A DNA stretch of 64,000 nt from Lachnospiraceae bacterium KGMB03038. GTDB taxonomy: Bacteria; Bacillota; Clostridia; Lachnospirales; Lachnospiraceae. The stretch is from positions 3,128,501-3,192,500 of the forward strand of contig CP041667.1 of the NCBI GenBank assembly GCA_007361935.1, written 5' to 3'. Position numbers and translations under genes: made by a program. Shown one piece after another: positions 8,008-15,443 of this stretch (its first letter is position 1; each line of letters opens with the position of its first letter). The notes under the pieces are model-generated. The model saw only the letters and a list, made by a program, of their open reading frames with translations, had not been told where the DNA came from and did not search any database.

Positions 8008-8865
8008 TTAAACAAACTTTTCCTTAGATTTCAGGATATTTTCTTTAAATCTCTTCTCATCGCTCTGGAAGAGCCCTTCGCATAAAAGGTCGATCAAACC
8101 GATCTGAGCGATCCTGGAGGCCGCCTTCTCCCCTCCCTCAAAGGATACCGCGGGAGTGACGAACACATGATCACAGCAGGCGGCGATAGGGCAGTCTTTC
8201 GTTCCCAGGATTCCCACCGTCTTTGCCCCGCTCTCGCTGGCAAGCCTCATGGCGTCCAGCACCATCTCCGTCGTCCCCGACTGGGAAATGGCGATGGCAA
8301 CGTTTCGCCCGTCCAGATACTCGGCGCTGACCTTCTGCAGAAAAAGATCCGAATAGGTCCGGCAGGAAACTCCCATGTGAAGCAGCCGGCCTGCCAGTTC
8401 TCCCGCCACAAAAGCCGACCTCTCCGCCCCGAAGATCTCTACTGATCTGGCTTTCTTCAGAAGCTGGATCACATCCTGGAATTCCTTCTCCTGGATCTTA
8501 AGCGTCATCTCCTCCAGCAGTTCCATATCCTGTCGGATCACTTGAGTAGGAATTCCTTTCCTTCTATTTGTTGAAACGCCGTCAGGCTCTTCTCCTGCTA
8601 TGCCTCTATTTTCCCGCCCGCGCTCTTCCTGGCCAGACTGTTTCAGCACACCATTGCGGAACTGCTGCCAGCCGCCATACCCCAGCCGCTGTACCGTCCG
8701 CACTACGGTTGGCTGTCCGGTCCCGGCTCCCGCCGCGCACTGGCGCAGAGTCATCTCTTCTATCTCCTCTTCCTTAGCCAGCAGATATTCCGCGACCTTT
8801 TTCTCTCCCTTCGTCAGATTTCCAAACTCTAACCGCAGATCCTGCTTCCACCTTTTTTCATTCAT
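8008..8865 (-). CDS. MurR/RpiR family transcriptional regulator
   Basis: 285 residues: N-terminal HTH_6 domain (about residues 1-80, with ...CAAGAGTGQPTVVRTVQRLGYGG as the recognition region) and a C-terminal SIS domain (about 130-260, IFGAERSAFVAGELAGRLL and AISQSGTTEMVLDAMRLA). RpiR proteins bind phosphosugars through the SIS domain and repress or activate catabolic genes. A low-complexity stretch of about 30 residues (QEERGRENRG...) links the two domains. It lies between the ATPase gene and the binding-protein gene with about 240 and 170 bp gaps and probably has its own promoter, because an operator-like motif lies at 8911-8936. Likely the local regulator of this transport and catabolic locus. 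Confidence 0.9.
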   Translation of the reverse strand: MNEKRWKQDLRLEFGNLTKGEKKVAEYLLAKEEEIEEMTLRQCAAGAGTGQPTVVRTVQRLGYGGWQQFRNGVLKQSGQEERGRENRGIAGEEPDGVSTNRRKGIPTQVIRQDMELLEEMTLKIQEKEFQDVIQLLKKARSVEIFGAERSAFVAGELAGRLLHMGVSCRTYSDLFLQKVSAEYLDGRNVAIAISQSGTTEMVLDAMRLASESGAKTVGILGTKDCPIAACCDHVFVTPAVSFEGGEKAASRIAQIGLIDLLCEGLFQSDEKRFKENILKSKEKFV

Positions 8866-8910
8866 GTATCATCGCTCCGTTTTTTCTTATTTCTTTCTTC
8901 TGGATCTTTG

Positions 8911-8936
8911 GCCTCTTTACAAACTTTTGACAAAAG
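8911..8936 (-). promoter_or_regulatory. operator-like motif, copy C (upstream of the RpiR regulator)
   Basis: Plus strand GCCTCTTTACAAAC followed by TTTTGACAAAAG. The minus-strand core AAAGTTTGTAAAGAGGC matches AAAGTTTTTAAAGAGGC of copy A at 16 of 17 positions. Its place before the regulator gene suggests autoregulation. Confidence 0.5.
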
Positions 8937-9056
8937 ACCAGTCAAATCCCCCGCATTTCCGCCCTAAACTTCTGTTTTTAAGCCTCCGGGTTTATCTTTT
9001 CTTAACATTTCTTTACCTGTTCTTTTCTTTCCCTCTTTCTCCCGGAAACGCAGACA

Positions 9057-9085
9057 GGCTGAACCAGGGATTTCCCTGTTCAGCC
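9057..9085. terminator. hairpin after the ABC ATPase gene
   Basis: GGCTGAAC pairs with GTTCAGCC and, after a bulged base, AGGG pairs with CCCT around an ATTT loop. It lies 19 bases beyond the ATPase stop. A T-rich tract (TTTTCTTTCT) follows only on the plus strand, so on the minus strand it would be a weak terminator or an mRNA-stabilising 3' hairpin. Confidence 0.5.
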
Positions 9086-9103
9086 TTTTCTTTCTATAAC
9101 TTG

Positions 9104-10189
9104 TTAGACTCTTTGCTGCGTATAGGCGTCAAAGATATGTACCTTATCCATCCGGAAAGAGAAATTCGCATTGTCTCCTCTGCCGATGGTGCTGTCTGCC
9201 GGCACACGCACCGCCACATCCTTCTTCCCATACGCCAGATACAGATAAGTCGCAGCCCCAAGCTTCTCACATACCCGCACGCTGCTGGCGATCCCATCCG
9301 GATCCAGAACCATATCCTCCGGCCTAACGCCAACGATCACTTCCTCCCCAATGTGGTTCTTCTCATCCATCCGTTTTGCCGTTTCCGCGGATAAGGGGAA
9401 CAGCCGGTCCTCGATCTTCAGACATACCTGTCTTCCTTCGTCCACCACACATTTCCCGTGGAAGAAATTCATCTGGGGCATCCCGATGAATCCAGCTACA
9501 AATACATTGGCAGGCTCATCATAGAGTTCTCTTGGCGGGGCTACCTGCTGGATCTCCCCGTCTTTGAGGACTACGATCTTCGTTCCCAAAGTCATGGCCT
9601 CTGTCTGATCATGGGTCACATAGATAAATGTGGCGTCTAACTGCCGGTACAGTTTCAAGATCTCGCCCCGCATCTGGGTCCGCAGTTTGGCATCCAGATT
9701 GGACAAGGGCTCGTCCATCAGGAATACTCGGGGTCTGCGGATGATCGCCCTGCCGATGGCCACTCTCTGCTTCTGTCCTCCGGACAGTTCGCCCGGTTTC
9801 CGGTCCAGTACCTGAGATAAATCCAGAATCTTTGCCACTTCCTCCGCTTTCTTTCTTCTCTCCGCTTTGGGCACCCGCTGGATCTTCAGGCTGTAAGCCA
9901 TATTTTCCCAGACAGACATATGGGGATACAGCGCGTAGTTCTGGAACACCATCGCCATATTCCGGTCGCAGGGCTGCACCTGATTGATGATCTTCCCATC
10001 CATGACGATCTCTCCCTGGGAGACGTCTTCCAATCCCGCGATCATGCGGAGTGTGGTAGACTTCCCGCAGCCTGACGGCCCCACAAAGATCACAAATTCC
10101 TTTTCTTCTATTTCCAGCTGAAAGTCCTTTACTGCCTTAAATCCATTTTCATATTCTTTATATACATGCTTTAATTGTATGCCGTTCAC
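9104..10189 (-). CDS. ABC transporter ATP-binding protein (UgpC/MsmK/MalK type)
   Basis: 361 residues. Walker A is GPSGCGKST (about residues 37-45), the signature is LSGGQKQRVAIGRA, Walker B is RVFLMDEPLSNLDA and the switch His is in VTHDQTEAMTLG. The C-terminal 120 residues form the TOBE/regulatory domain typical of CUT1 ATPases (VGVRPEDM). The start is GTG at 10189 with GGAGG seven bases upstream, 12 bases after the permease stop. It energises import with the two upstream permeases. Such ATPases sometimes serve several importers, but here the full set is local. Confidence 0.95.
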   Translation of the reverse strand: MNGIQLKHVYKEYENGFKAVKDFQLEIEEKEFVIFVGPSGCGKSTTLRMIAGLEDVSQGEIVMDGKIINQVQPCDRNMAMVFQNYALYPHMSVWENMAYSLKIQRVPKAERRKKAEEVAKILDLSQVLDRKPGELSGGQKQRVAIGRAIIRRPRVFLMDEPLSNLDAKLRTQMRGEILKLYRQLDATFIYVTHDQTEAMTLGTKIVVLKDGEIQQVAPPRELYDEPANVFVAGFIGMPQMNFFHGKCVVDEGRQVCLKIEDRLFPLSAETAKRMDEKNHIGEEVIVGVRPEDMVLDPDGIASSVRVCEKLGAATYLYLAYGKKDVAVRVPADSTIGRGDNANFSFRMDKVHIFDAYTQQRV

Positions 10190-10201
10190 AGTGATTCCTC
10201 C

Positions 10202-11038
10202 TTATCCCTTCATTCCTGTATCGCCGCCGATTCCGCTGATGAACCATTTCTGTGTGAACGCAAACAGGATCAGAAGCGGCAGCACGATCACTGTACTTCC
10301 CGCCATGACCATCGCCCACTCTGTCCCATAGGCTCCGCCTTCGATAAAGAACTTGCGCAAGCCCTGGGATACCAGCATCTTGGAATCAGAATCTGTGATC
10401 AAGGATGGCCACATATAATTGTTGTAACAGGTGATAAAGTTCATCAGTCCAAACGTAATAAAAGAAGACTTCGTAATCGGACATACCACTTTCCACAGGA
10501 TCTTCCAATGACTTGCCCCGTCGATCCTGGCCGCCTCGATCAGGCCTTTGGGCACCTGCATGAATGCCTGCCGCAGCAGGAAGATTCCGAATATGCTGAC
10601 ACAGTTGGAGATGATCAGACCTGTAAAGGTATCCAGCAGCTGCATGTCAGATAGAATAATATAGCTGGGTATGTATGTAGCCGCTGTCGGAACCATATAG
10701 GTACACATGATGATCCCAAACAGGATTGCACGTCCCTTAAAGGTAAGAAATACGATGGCGTAAGCGATCATCGCTCCCGTCACGATCTGGATCACCAGCG
10801 TAAACACGGACACAAACAAACTGTTTCCCACATACCGCATCAAAGGTGAATCCGTAAATACGCTCACAAAGTTCTGCCACTGGAAAGTCTCTGGGAAAAA
10901 GTGGCTCACATCCATGATCTCCTGTTTGGTCTTCAGCGCGCTTATGATCATCCAGATAAAAGGGAAAATGGTGAACACACTGAAGATAAAAAGGATCACT
11001 GCCTTCCCGCTGCCTCTTAACGCTTTTCCTATACTCAT
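10202..11038 (-). CDS. ABC transporter permease (MalG/UgpE type)
   Basis: 278-residue inner-membrane permease with six predicted transmembrane segments, starting with VILFIFSVFTIFPFIWMII. The EAA loop that contacts the ATPase is visible as GLIEAARIDGASHWKILWKVVCPI. The start is the ATG at 11038 with AAGGAGG immediately upstream; ten further codons upstream are open but would overlap the preceding gene. It pairs with the permease encoded 14 bases upstream. Confidence 0.93.
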   Translation of the reverse strand: MSIGKALRGSGKAVILFIFSVFTIFPFIWMIISALKTKQEIMDVSHFFPETFQWQNFVSVFTDSPLMRYVGNSLFVSVFTLVIQIVTGAMIAYAIVFLTFKGRAILFGIIMCTYMVPTAATYIPSYIILSDMQLLDTFTGLIISNCVSIFGIFLLRQAFMQVPKGLIEAARIDGASHWKILWKVVCPITKSSFITFGLMNFITCYNNYMWPSLITDSDSKMLVSQGLRKFFIEGGAYGTEWAMVMAGSTVIVLPLLILFAFTQKWFISGIGGDTGMKG

Positions 11039-11052
11039 CACGATCCTCCTTC

Positions 11053-11934
11053 CTAATAGTGCACCCATTTCTTGGATGCGGTAAACTGCACTGCTGAGAG
11101 CACTATCGTGATCAGGATCAGCACGATGGCCACTGCTGTTGCCTGTCCCATGCTGAATTCTTCAAACCCAAGCTGATAGTACATATAAAGAAGCGTTCTG
11201 GTGCTTCCAGACGGTCCTCCCTGTGTCAGGATCTGAATCTGATCGTATGCCTGCAGAGAATTGACCATTGTAATAATAGACAGAAAGAATGTGGTAGGAG
11301 ATACTCCCGGCAATGTTACATCCCGGAATCTCTGCCATCCTTTCGCCCCGTCCAGAGAACTGGCCTCATACAGTTCTTTTGGCACCTTCTCCAGCGCGGA
11401 CAGATAGAAGATCATGGCATATCCAAGGCTTTTCCAGATGGTCACGATGATCACCGCCAGCATTGCGGTATCGGAGCTGTTGATCCACTCCAGCGAAGGG
11501 AGATGGAGGAAATTCAAGATTGCGTTGGCGATTCCGGTATCCGGGTCATAGATCCACACCCACACGATAGAAATCGCTACCGTTGGTGTGATCCAAGGAG
11601 AGAATAAGATAAACTTCACGATCCCGCTTCCTTTAAACGCCTTCTGCATGAGAAGGGCCAGCATAAGTCCCAGCACGATCGTTGGGATCAGAGTGCCCAG
11701 ACAGAAGACCACCGTATTCCACAGAGCATCGTAGAACCGGCTGTCCTGGAACAGATCGAGAAAGTTCTGAAAACCTACGAAATTATAATCCGGCGTCATA
11801 TAGTCCCAGTCGGTAAAGCTGATGTATACCGTTCTGAGAATAGGGTAAATCCAGAATACGATCAGCGGGATCATCGCCGGAAGTACAAACGCGCTGACCG
11901 TACCTATTTTCTTCAATCGGATTTTCTTTGTCAT
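11053..11934 (-). CDS. ABC transporter permease (MalF/UgpA type)
   Basis: 293-residue permease with a basic N-terminus, six hydrophobic segments beginning FVLPAMIPLIVFWIYPIL, and the EAA loop KELYEASSLDGAKGWQRFRD. It is the first gene of the permease-permease-ATPase unit; AGGAAGG precedes the ATG. The upstream 350 bp gap contains operator-like copy B and the terminator of the previous unit. The closest functional class is CUT1 (oligosaccharide, glycerol phosphate, and some phosphonate importers). Confidence 0.93.
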   Translation of the reverse strand: MTKKIRLKKIGTVSAFVLPAMIPLIVFWIYPILRTVYISFTDWDYMTPDYNFVGFQNFLDLFQDSRFYDALWNTVVFCLGTLIPTIVLGLMLALLMQKAFKGSGIVKFILFSPWITPTVAISIVWVWIYDPDTGIANAILNFLHLPSLEWINSSDTAMLAVIIVTIWKSLGYAMIFYLSALEKVPKELYEASSLDGAKGWQRFRDVTLPGVSPTTFFLSIITMVNSLQAYDQIQILTQGGPSGSTRTLLYMYYQLGFEEFSMGQATAVAIVLILITIVLSAVQFTASKKWVHY

Positions 11935-12012
11935 GATATCAATCCTTCCTTTTCACTTAAGCTTTGGCAAGACTGGATATATCATAACAACCGACTTTTA
12001 ATAAAAGTTCAA

Positions 12013-12034
12013 GGCAATATTAAATGTTTGTAAA
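12013..12034 (-). promoter_or_regulatory. operator-like motif, copy B (upstream of the permease unit)
   Basis: Minus strand TTTACAAACATTTAATATTG then CC, followed directly by TTGAA. Copy A has TTTACAAA, 14 bases, then TTGAA as well, so the two promoters are aligned base for base across this block. Both are then followed 20 bases later by TAnGAT (TATGAT here, TAAGAT in copy A). Confidence 0.5.
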
Positions 12035-12061
12035 CCAGGAGGGCTTGGAAACAGGGCCTCT

Positions 12062-12074
12062 GGAGCGTTGCTCC
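12062..12074. repeat. short inverted repeat GGAGCGTTGCTCC, copy 2
   Basis: Second identical copy of the 13-base hairpin at 7985-7997, 27 bases from operator-like copy B. Pairing of the hairpin with the operator motif at both sites argues for one duplicated regulatory module. Confidence 0.6.
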
Positions 12075-12226
12075 GGATTTTTGCCCCATTGGATTCCCAC
12101 AGTTTCTCACTTTGGGCAACCACGGGGATTCGCGGAAGAAAAAACGGAGTTTTGCTCCTTTTTCAGCGCAGGATTATTAAAGACGTCCCGCAGATCAACA
12201 AAAGAATTTCTTTATTGTTAAAAAGA

Positions 12227-12262
12227 AAAGCAGCCTGTTTTTAAAACCAGACTGCCTATTTC
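12227..12262 (-). terminator. intrinsic terminator of the PrdD/PrdE/DUF1847 unit
   Basis: On the minus strand GCAGTCTG pairs with CAGGCTGC (one G-U pair) around a TTTTAAAAA-type loop, followed by TTTTCTTTTT. It lies directly downstream of the DUF1847 stop. Confidence 0.75.
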
Positions 12263-12285
12263 TCTCTTTCTTTAAATTTTGCTCT

Positions 12286-12918
12286 TTACTCTTCTTCCAT
12301 CAGCTTCTTATAATAGCCATCCGCCATATACAGCGCTGCTGCCGGATTATGTCCCAATACCCGGTCTTTCGTCACTCCTGTAGTGGTCAGCGCTTCTGAA
12401 TACTTATAAAAGAGACTGTCATGTCCCACGCAAAGTCCCATGACCACATTCAGATCTGTCTTGGCCGCATTTAAGAGCTTTGCCTGCAAGATCGGGTTGC
12501 ACATGTGGTTTCCGATCTGACAGCATTCTTCCGGGATGCCTACTTCCGTTTTGGGCACCGCTCCCACTTTACATGCCGCGCCATATACCTCAAAGCCATG
12601 CTTCCGCAAAATCGCCGCCAAAGTCCGGCTCTCTTTCAGAAGCCCCACGCAGGTGGCGATACCGATCTTCTTCGCCCCGATCTTTTTGGCAAAGGCCATG
12701 ATCTCTTCCACCCGCGTATACTTGCAGTAGTGTTCATACTCCACTTCCGCCGCGGCAACCATCACGGCATGGTTTTCTTCTTCTGCGTAACACGCCAGGG
12801 CATCCTGCAGGATTTCCTGATCCATGTGGGTGGTCAGGCAGAACGCCGGGTAGGTCTTATCTCCTTTGTCGCAGTTTTTGACCGTACAGTCGATACAGGA
12901 CATTTCTTCTGGTTTCAT
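12286..12918 (-). CDS. DUF1847 cysteine-rich protein
   Basis: 210 residues. The N-terminus SCIDCTVKNCD has Cys 8, 11 and 16, followed by further cysteines (FCLTT, ATCVGLL, AACKVG, ECCQIG, HMCNPILQ, GLCVGHD), consistent with a metal- or cluster-binding protein of the DUF1847 family. The body looks like an alpha/beta fold (KKIGIATCVGLLKESRTL). Function unknown. It begins 9 bases after the PrdE-like gene and ends before a strong terminator, so it is the last gene of a three-gene unit with the PrdD/PrdE-like proteins, which suggests a redox or selenium/thiol-linked role. AAAGGAG precedes the ATG at a slightly long spacing. Confidence 0.8.
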   Translation of the reverse strand: MKPEEMSCIDCTVKNCDKGDKTYPAFCLTTHMDQEILQDALACYAEEENHAVMVAAAEVEYEHYCKYTRVEEIMAFAKKIGAKKIGIATCVGLLKESRTLAAILRKHGFEVYGAACKVGAVPKTEVGIPEECCQIGNHMCNPILQAKLLNAAKTDLNVVMGLCVGHDSLFYKYSEALTTTGVTKDRVLGHNPAAALYMADGYYKKLMEEE

Positions 12919-12927
12919 CGTTTCTTT

Positions 12928-13419
12928 TTACTCCTTTTCCTCATTCTTTCGCATCTTTAATTTCAGCCGGGCCAGCGCCTTCCTGGCGTCCAGCTCATTT
13001 ACCGTATTCTCCGCCAGCACCGTAGTCTCGTCTCCTGCCGCCCCTGTCTTTTCCATGGCTTTGTAGTAACATACCACATCCTCCGCAAGATGACTATTTT
13101 GTACCACAAAGTCTTTGGCCGGCACCATGCTGAGGGCCACCACCGGCACCCCTCTTTCTTCTGCCGCCTCAATGGCATGAGCGTAGTCTACATGATTATT
13201 CCCCAGCCCGTTGCAGGAGAAAATCGCTCCGTCCGCCCTGGCGCACTCCAGGCTCACGCCGACTCGTTCTGCCGACAGATATTTATCCTCATTATCGTCA
13301 GGAGACCCTACGATGATGATCCCCCGAAGATTCACATCCCCGTCCTCGGATACTGCTTCCACCAGAGGATCTCTATAATAATGCAGGGATGTTTCCTTCA
13401 TACTTGTTCCGATTCCCAC
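12928..13419 (-). CDS. PrdE-like protein (D-proline/glycine reductase component family)
   Basis: 163 residues, GTG start at 13419 with GGAGG eight bases upstream. The sequence matches the C-terminal part of the proline/glycine reductase proprotein family: IIIVGSPDDNED, then FSCNGLGNNHVDYAHA and GVPVVALSMVPAKDFVVQN. In PrdA and GrdE a Cys in the homologous region is processed to a pyruvoyl group; here Cys69 in FSCNG is a candidate equivalent, but that is inference. PrdE proteins accompany PrdA in prd clusters. Here neither PrdA nor the selenoprotein PrdB is adjacent. It lies 46 bp downstream of the PrdD-like gene and 9 bp upstream of DUF1847. Confidence 0.72.
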   Translation of the reverse strand: MGIGTSMKETSLHYYRDPLVEAVSEDGDVNLRGIIIVGSPDDNEDKYLSAERVGVSLECARADGAIFSCNGLGNNHVDYAHAIEAAEERGVPVVALSMVPAKDFVVQNSHLAEDVVCYYKAMEKTGAAGDETTVLAENTVNELDARKALARLKLKMRKNEEKE

Positions 13420-13465
13420 AGCATTTCCCTCCTTTTTTGACGCCGCTCTCTCGCTTCATCCATAG

Positions 13466-14221
13466 TTAATCCATAGCCCGCATGACTCCGTCCCGGAACT
13501 CATTAGGGGTCACCAGCGCCGGCATGCAGCCCATGTCGATCACAGAGCGTCCTCCTTCAAACCCGCAGGGTTCATGGCCAAACATCCGGGTATCATAAAC
13601 CGCCCCCTGGCCAGACACCTCTTTCACAATGTAAACGTCCTTGCGCCATGGCTCATAAGTCTCCTGGAACACATGCTTTTCCGTACATTTATAACCGTTA
13701 AATTTCTTCATCTGCTCCCGGAAGATCTGGCAAAAACGGTCGCAGGCCCGGTGAGCCGCATCCGGTCCCGGACGGTCCGCCCAGGTACCTTCTCTTAGCA
13801 CTACATCAAAAGAGATCAAAAGATCGCTCTCCAAAGGTGTTCCTGCCCGTCCCCAGGCCACCTTCTCTCTTAAGATCCCGTCGCTTCCCCCAAAGTTGCA
13901 GACCTGTCTGCCGCTTTCGTCGATGCCTGTCAGCAGTACATAAACTCCCGTCAGGGTGTGGGTGATCCCCTCCCCCACTTTGCCCAGTACTTTTGTCGAA
14001 ATAGGGATCACATCCATGATGGTGTTGGTATGCTGCTCATGCTCGTCCGGCCGGATGATCCGGATCTTGATCTCTTTGATCAGCGGCTCTTCCGCCAGGA
14101 TCCGCCGCGCCGTCTCCTGGCACACCGTCATACGGCCGTCCACCGTTACCCTGTTTTCCTCCCCGTAACTGACATCCGTCACGTGATAAGCACGCACCGT
14201 AAGTCTTGAGCCCGTTTCCAT
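13466..14221 (-). CDS. PrdD-like protein (D-proline/glycine reductase component family)
   Basis: 251 residues from the ATG at 14221, which has AAAAAGGAGG upstream (14 upstream codons are open but have no family similarity). It resembles the N-terminal part of PrdA/GrdE and the stand-alone PrdD: conserved THTLTGVYVLLTGIDESG and the following NFGGSDGILREKV. The C-terminus MPALVTPNEFRDGVMRAMD is intact. PrdD and PrdE are accessory or paralogous halves of the proline reductase precursor in Stickland-fermenting clostridia. The enzyme subunits themselves are not in this window, so this may be an orphan or a distinct reductase. Together with PrdE-like and DUF1847 genes it forms one unit. Confidence 0.72.
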   Translation of the reverse strand: METGSRLTVRAYHVTDVSYGEENRVTVDGRMTVCQETARRILAEEPLIKEIKIRIIRPDEHEQHTNTIMDVIPISTKVLGKVGEGITHTLTGVYVLLTGIDESGRQVCNFGGSDGILREKVAWGRAGTPLESDLLISFDVVLREGTWADRPGPDAAHRACDRFCQIFREQMKKFNGYKCTEKHVFQETYEPWRKDVYIVKEVSGQGAVYDTRMFGHEPCGFEGGRSVIDMGCMPALVTPNEFRDGVMRAMD

Positions 14222-14277
14222 ATTCCTGCGCCTCCTTTTTTCGCTTTCTTGTCTTCTATCCACTCTAACCCGTACTC

Positions 14278-15378
14278 TTATTTCGCTTCATGGTCCAGGT
14301 ACCAGGCCACGATCAGATCCGCCATCCGGTCATAGCTCTGCACCCCTTCCTCCTGACCGTTGGCCTTCAGATAATTGTCGTTGACCTGATCCGCCACTTC
14401 CGCCACCCGTCCGTCATACTGATCCCAGAACTCATTATTAGCCTGCAGATCCGCCTTTACTTGGGGCAAGATCTGACTGTGGATCTCTTCCCAGGTATCA
14501 TAATCCGCCTCATAGAGCACGTTCATACAGTTGATCCATCCCAGCATACTGCCGCTGTATTGAAATTGGGGGTCTTCCGACTTGCGGCAGGCCAGAAACG
14601 CAATAAAATTGGCCTCTTCCTCCTGCATAAATCCTCTGAGGTGGGACAGCTCATGGCAGGCGGTAAAGGGAATATTATAGTCTGTCATCTCCGTGTTATA
14701 ATTTGCTTCTATTGTGAAGGGAGAATAGATGCCCGTCAGCTTCTGCACCGACAAGATCCAGGGATTCAAAAGTCCTTTGGGCCTGGGATAATATCCCCGA
14801 AGCTGTGGATACTCTTCGCCCAGAGCTTCCATCGCCTCCACCGCCTTTGCATCCGTCAGATCTTCCATCTCCATCAGCCCCTGGTCATCCCGTTCTACCC
14901 CTCCGGCATATTGGTTCACTTCCTGAGTCAGCCAGGCGCACACTTCGGCCAGCTCCTGGACGGTATATGTATCTGCCTGGATTCCCGCGCTCTCCGCGAA
15001 AGAATCCCGGTAATAATTGACGCCGCAGTTCATCATATAAAGGAAAAACAGAAGCGCCCCCGCCAAGACCACGCTGCGTACCCAACGCAGACCAGCCCCC
15101 GGCGCGCCACTTCCCCGCATCTTGCAAAACACCAGCCTCGCCAAGCTTCCCAACAGCAAAAGAAGTACTATGTACAGCAGAATTTCCGAGACAGAAAAGG
15201 GGGCCAGACCTGCCGCCCGGCCGATCACTCCCACTAAAATAGGATAAATATGCGTACTGTACCATTGGCCGAATCCCGGTACCATTCTTGCCGCTGCTCC
15301 CAGCAGGATTCCCAGCCCAAGAAATACTCCGGTCAAGATAAGTTTTATCCGCTTTTTCTCCGCTGTCTGATTCTTCAT
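14278..15378 (-). CDS. DUF3810 family membrane protein, putative zinc metallopeptidase
   Basis: 366 residues with three hydrophobic segments in the first 125 residues (LILTGVFLGLGILLGAA; EILLYIVLLLLLGSLARLVF; VVLAGALLFFLYMM), then a large soluble domain. The zinc-peptidase-like motif HELSHLRGFMQEEEANF (HExxH plus a downstream Glu) is intact, and the flanking ANYNTEMTDYNIPFT is typical of DUF3810. It is probably a membrane-anchored protease or a structurally related protein; no substrate is known. The gene stands between the PrdD-like gene (56 bp away) and the LD-carboxypeptidase, all on the minus strand. Confidence 0.85.
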   Translation of the reverse strand: MKNQTAEKKRIKLILTGVFLGLGILLGAAARMVPGFGQWYSTHIYPILVGVIGRAAGLAPFSVSEILLYIVLLLLLGSLARLVFCKMRGSGAPGAGLRWVRSVVLAGALLFFLYMMNCGVNYYRDSFAESAGIQADTYTVQELAEVCAWLTQEVNQYAGGVERDDQGLMEMEDLTDAKAVEAMEALGEEYPQLRGYYPRPKGLLNPWILSVQKLTGIYSPFTIEANYNTEMTDYNIPFTACHELSHLRGFMQEEEANFIAFLACRKSEDPQFQYSGSMLGWINCMNVLYEADYDTWEEIHSQILPQVKADLQANNEFWDQYDGRVAEVADQVNDNYLKANGQEEGVQSYDRMADLIVAWYLDHEAK

Positions 15379-15443
15379 CTGCTTTCCTTATCCGTTTCTT
15401 CTTCTATTTTCCCCGTCTTGTCTTATATTTTTATTCTAGCATA

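Larger units (their letters stand above)
11935..12285. other. intergenic regulatory region of about 350 bp
   Basis: No credible gene. Reading leftwards it holds the terminator of the PrdD/PrdE/DUF1847 unit (12227-12262), two small GGAGC-type hairpins (GGAGCAAAACTCC then a T-run on the minus strand near 12140-12160, and 12062-12074), operator-like copy B (12013-12034), and the promoter and ribosome site of the first permease. A 65-codon plus-strand frame here has no coding character. Confidence 0.6.

Noticed and set aside
8899..8936. TTTACAAA-type sequences as -35 boxes of standard promoters
   Set aside because: TTTACA is close to the -35 consensus but no -10 box lies at 16-18 bases in any of the three copies; an operator role is more consistent.
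12024..12221. Plus-strand 65-codon open frame between the ABC permease and DUF1847 genes
   Set aside because: It runs across an operator-like motif and several small hairpins, has no ribosome site, and its translation shows no recognisable fold.
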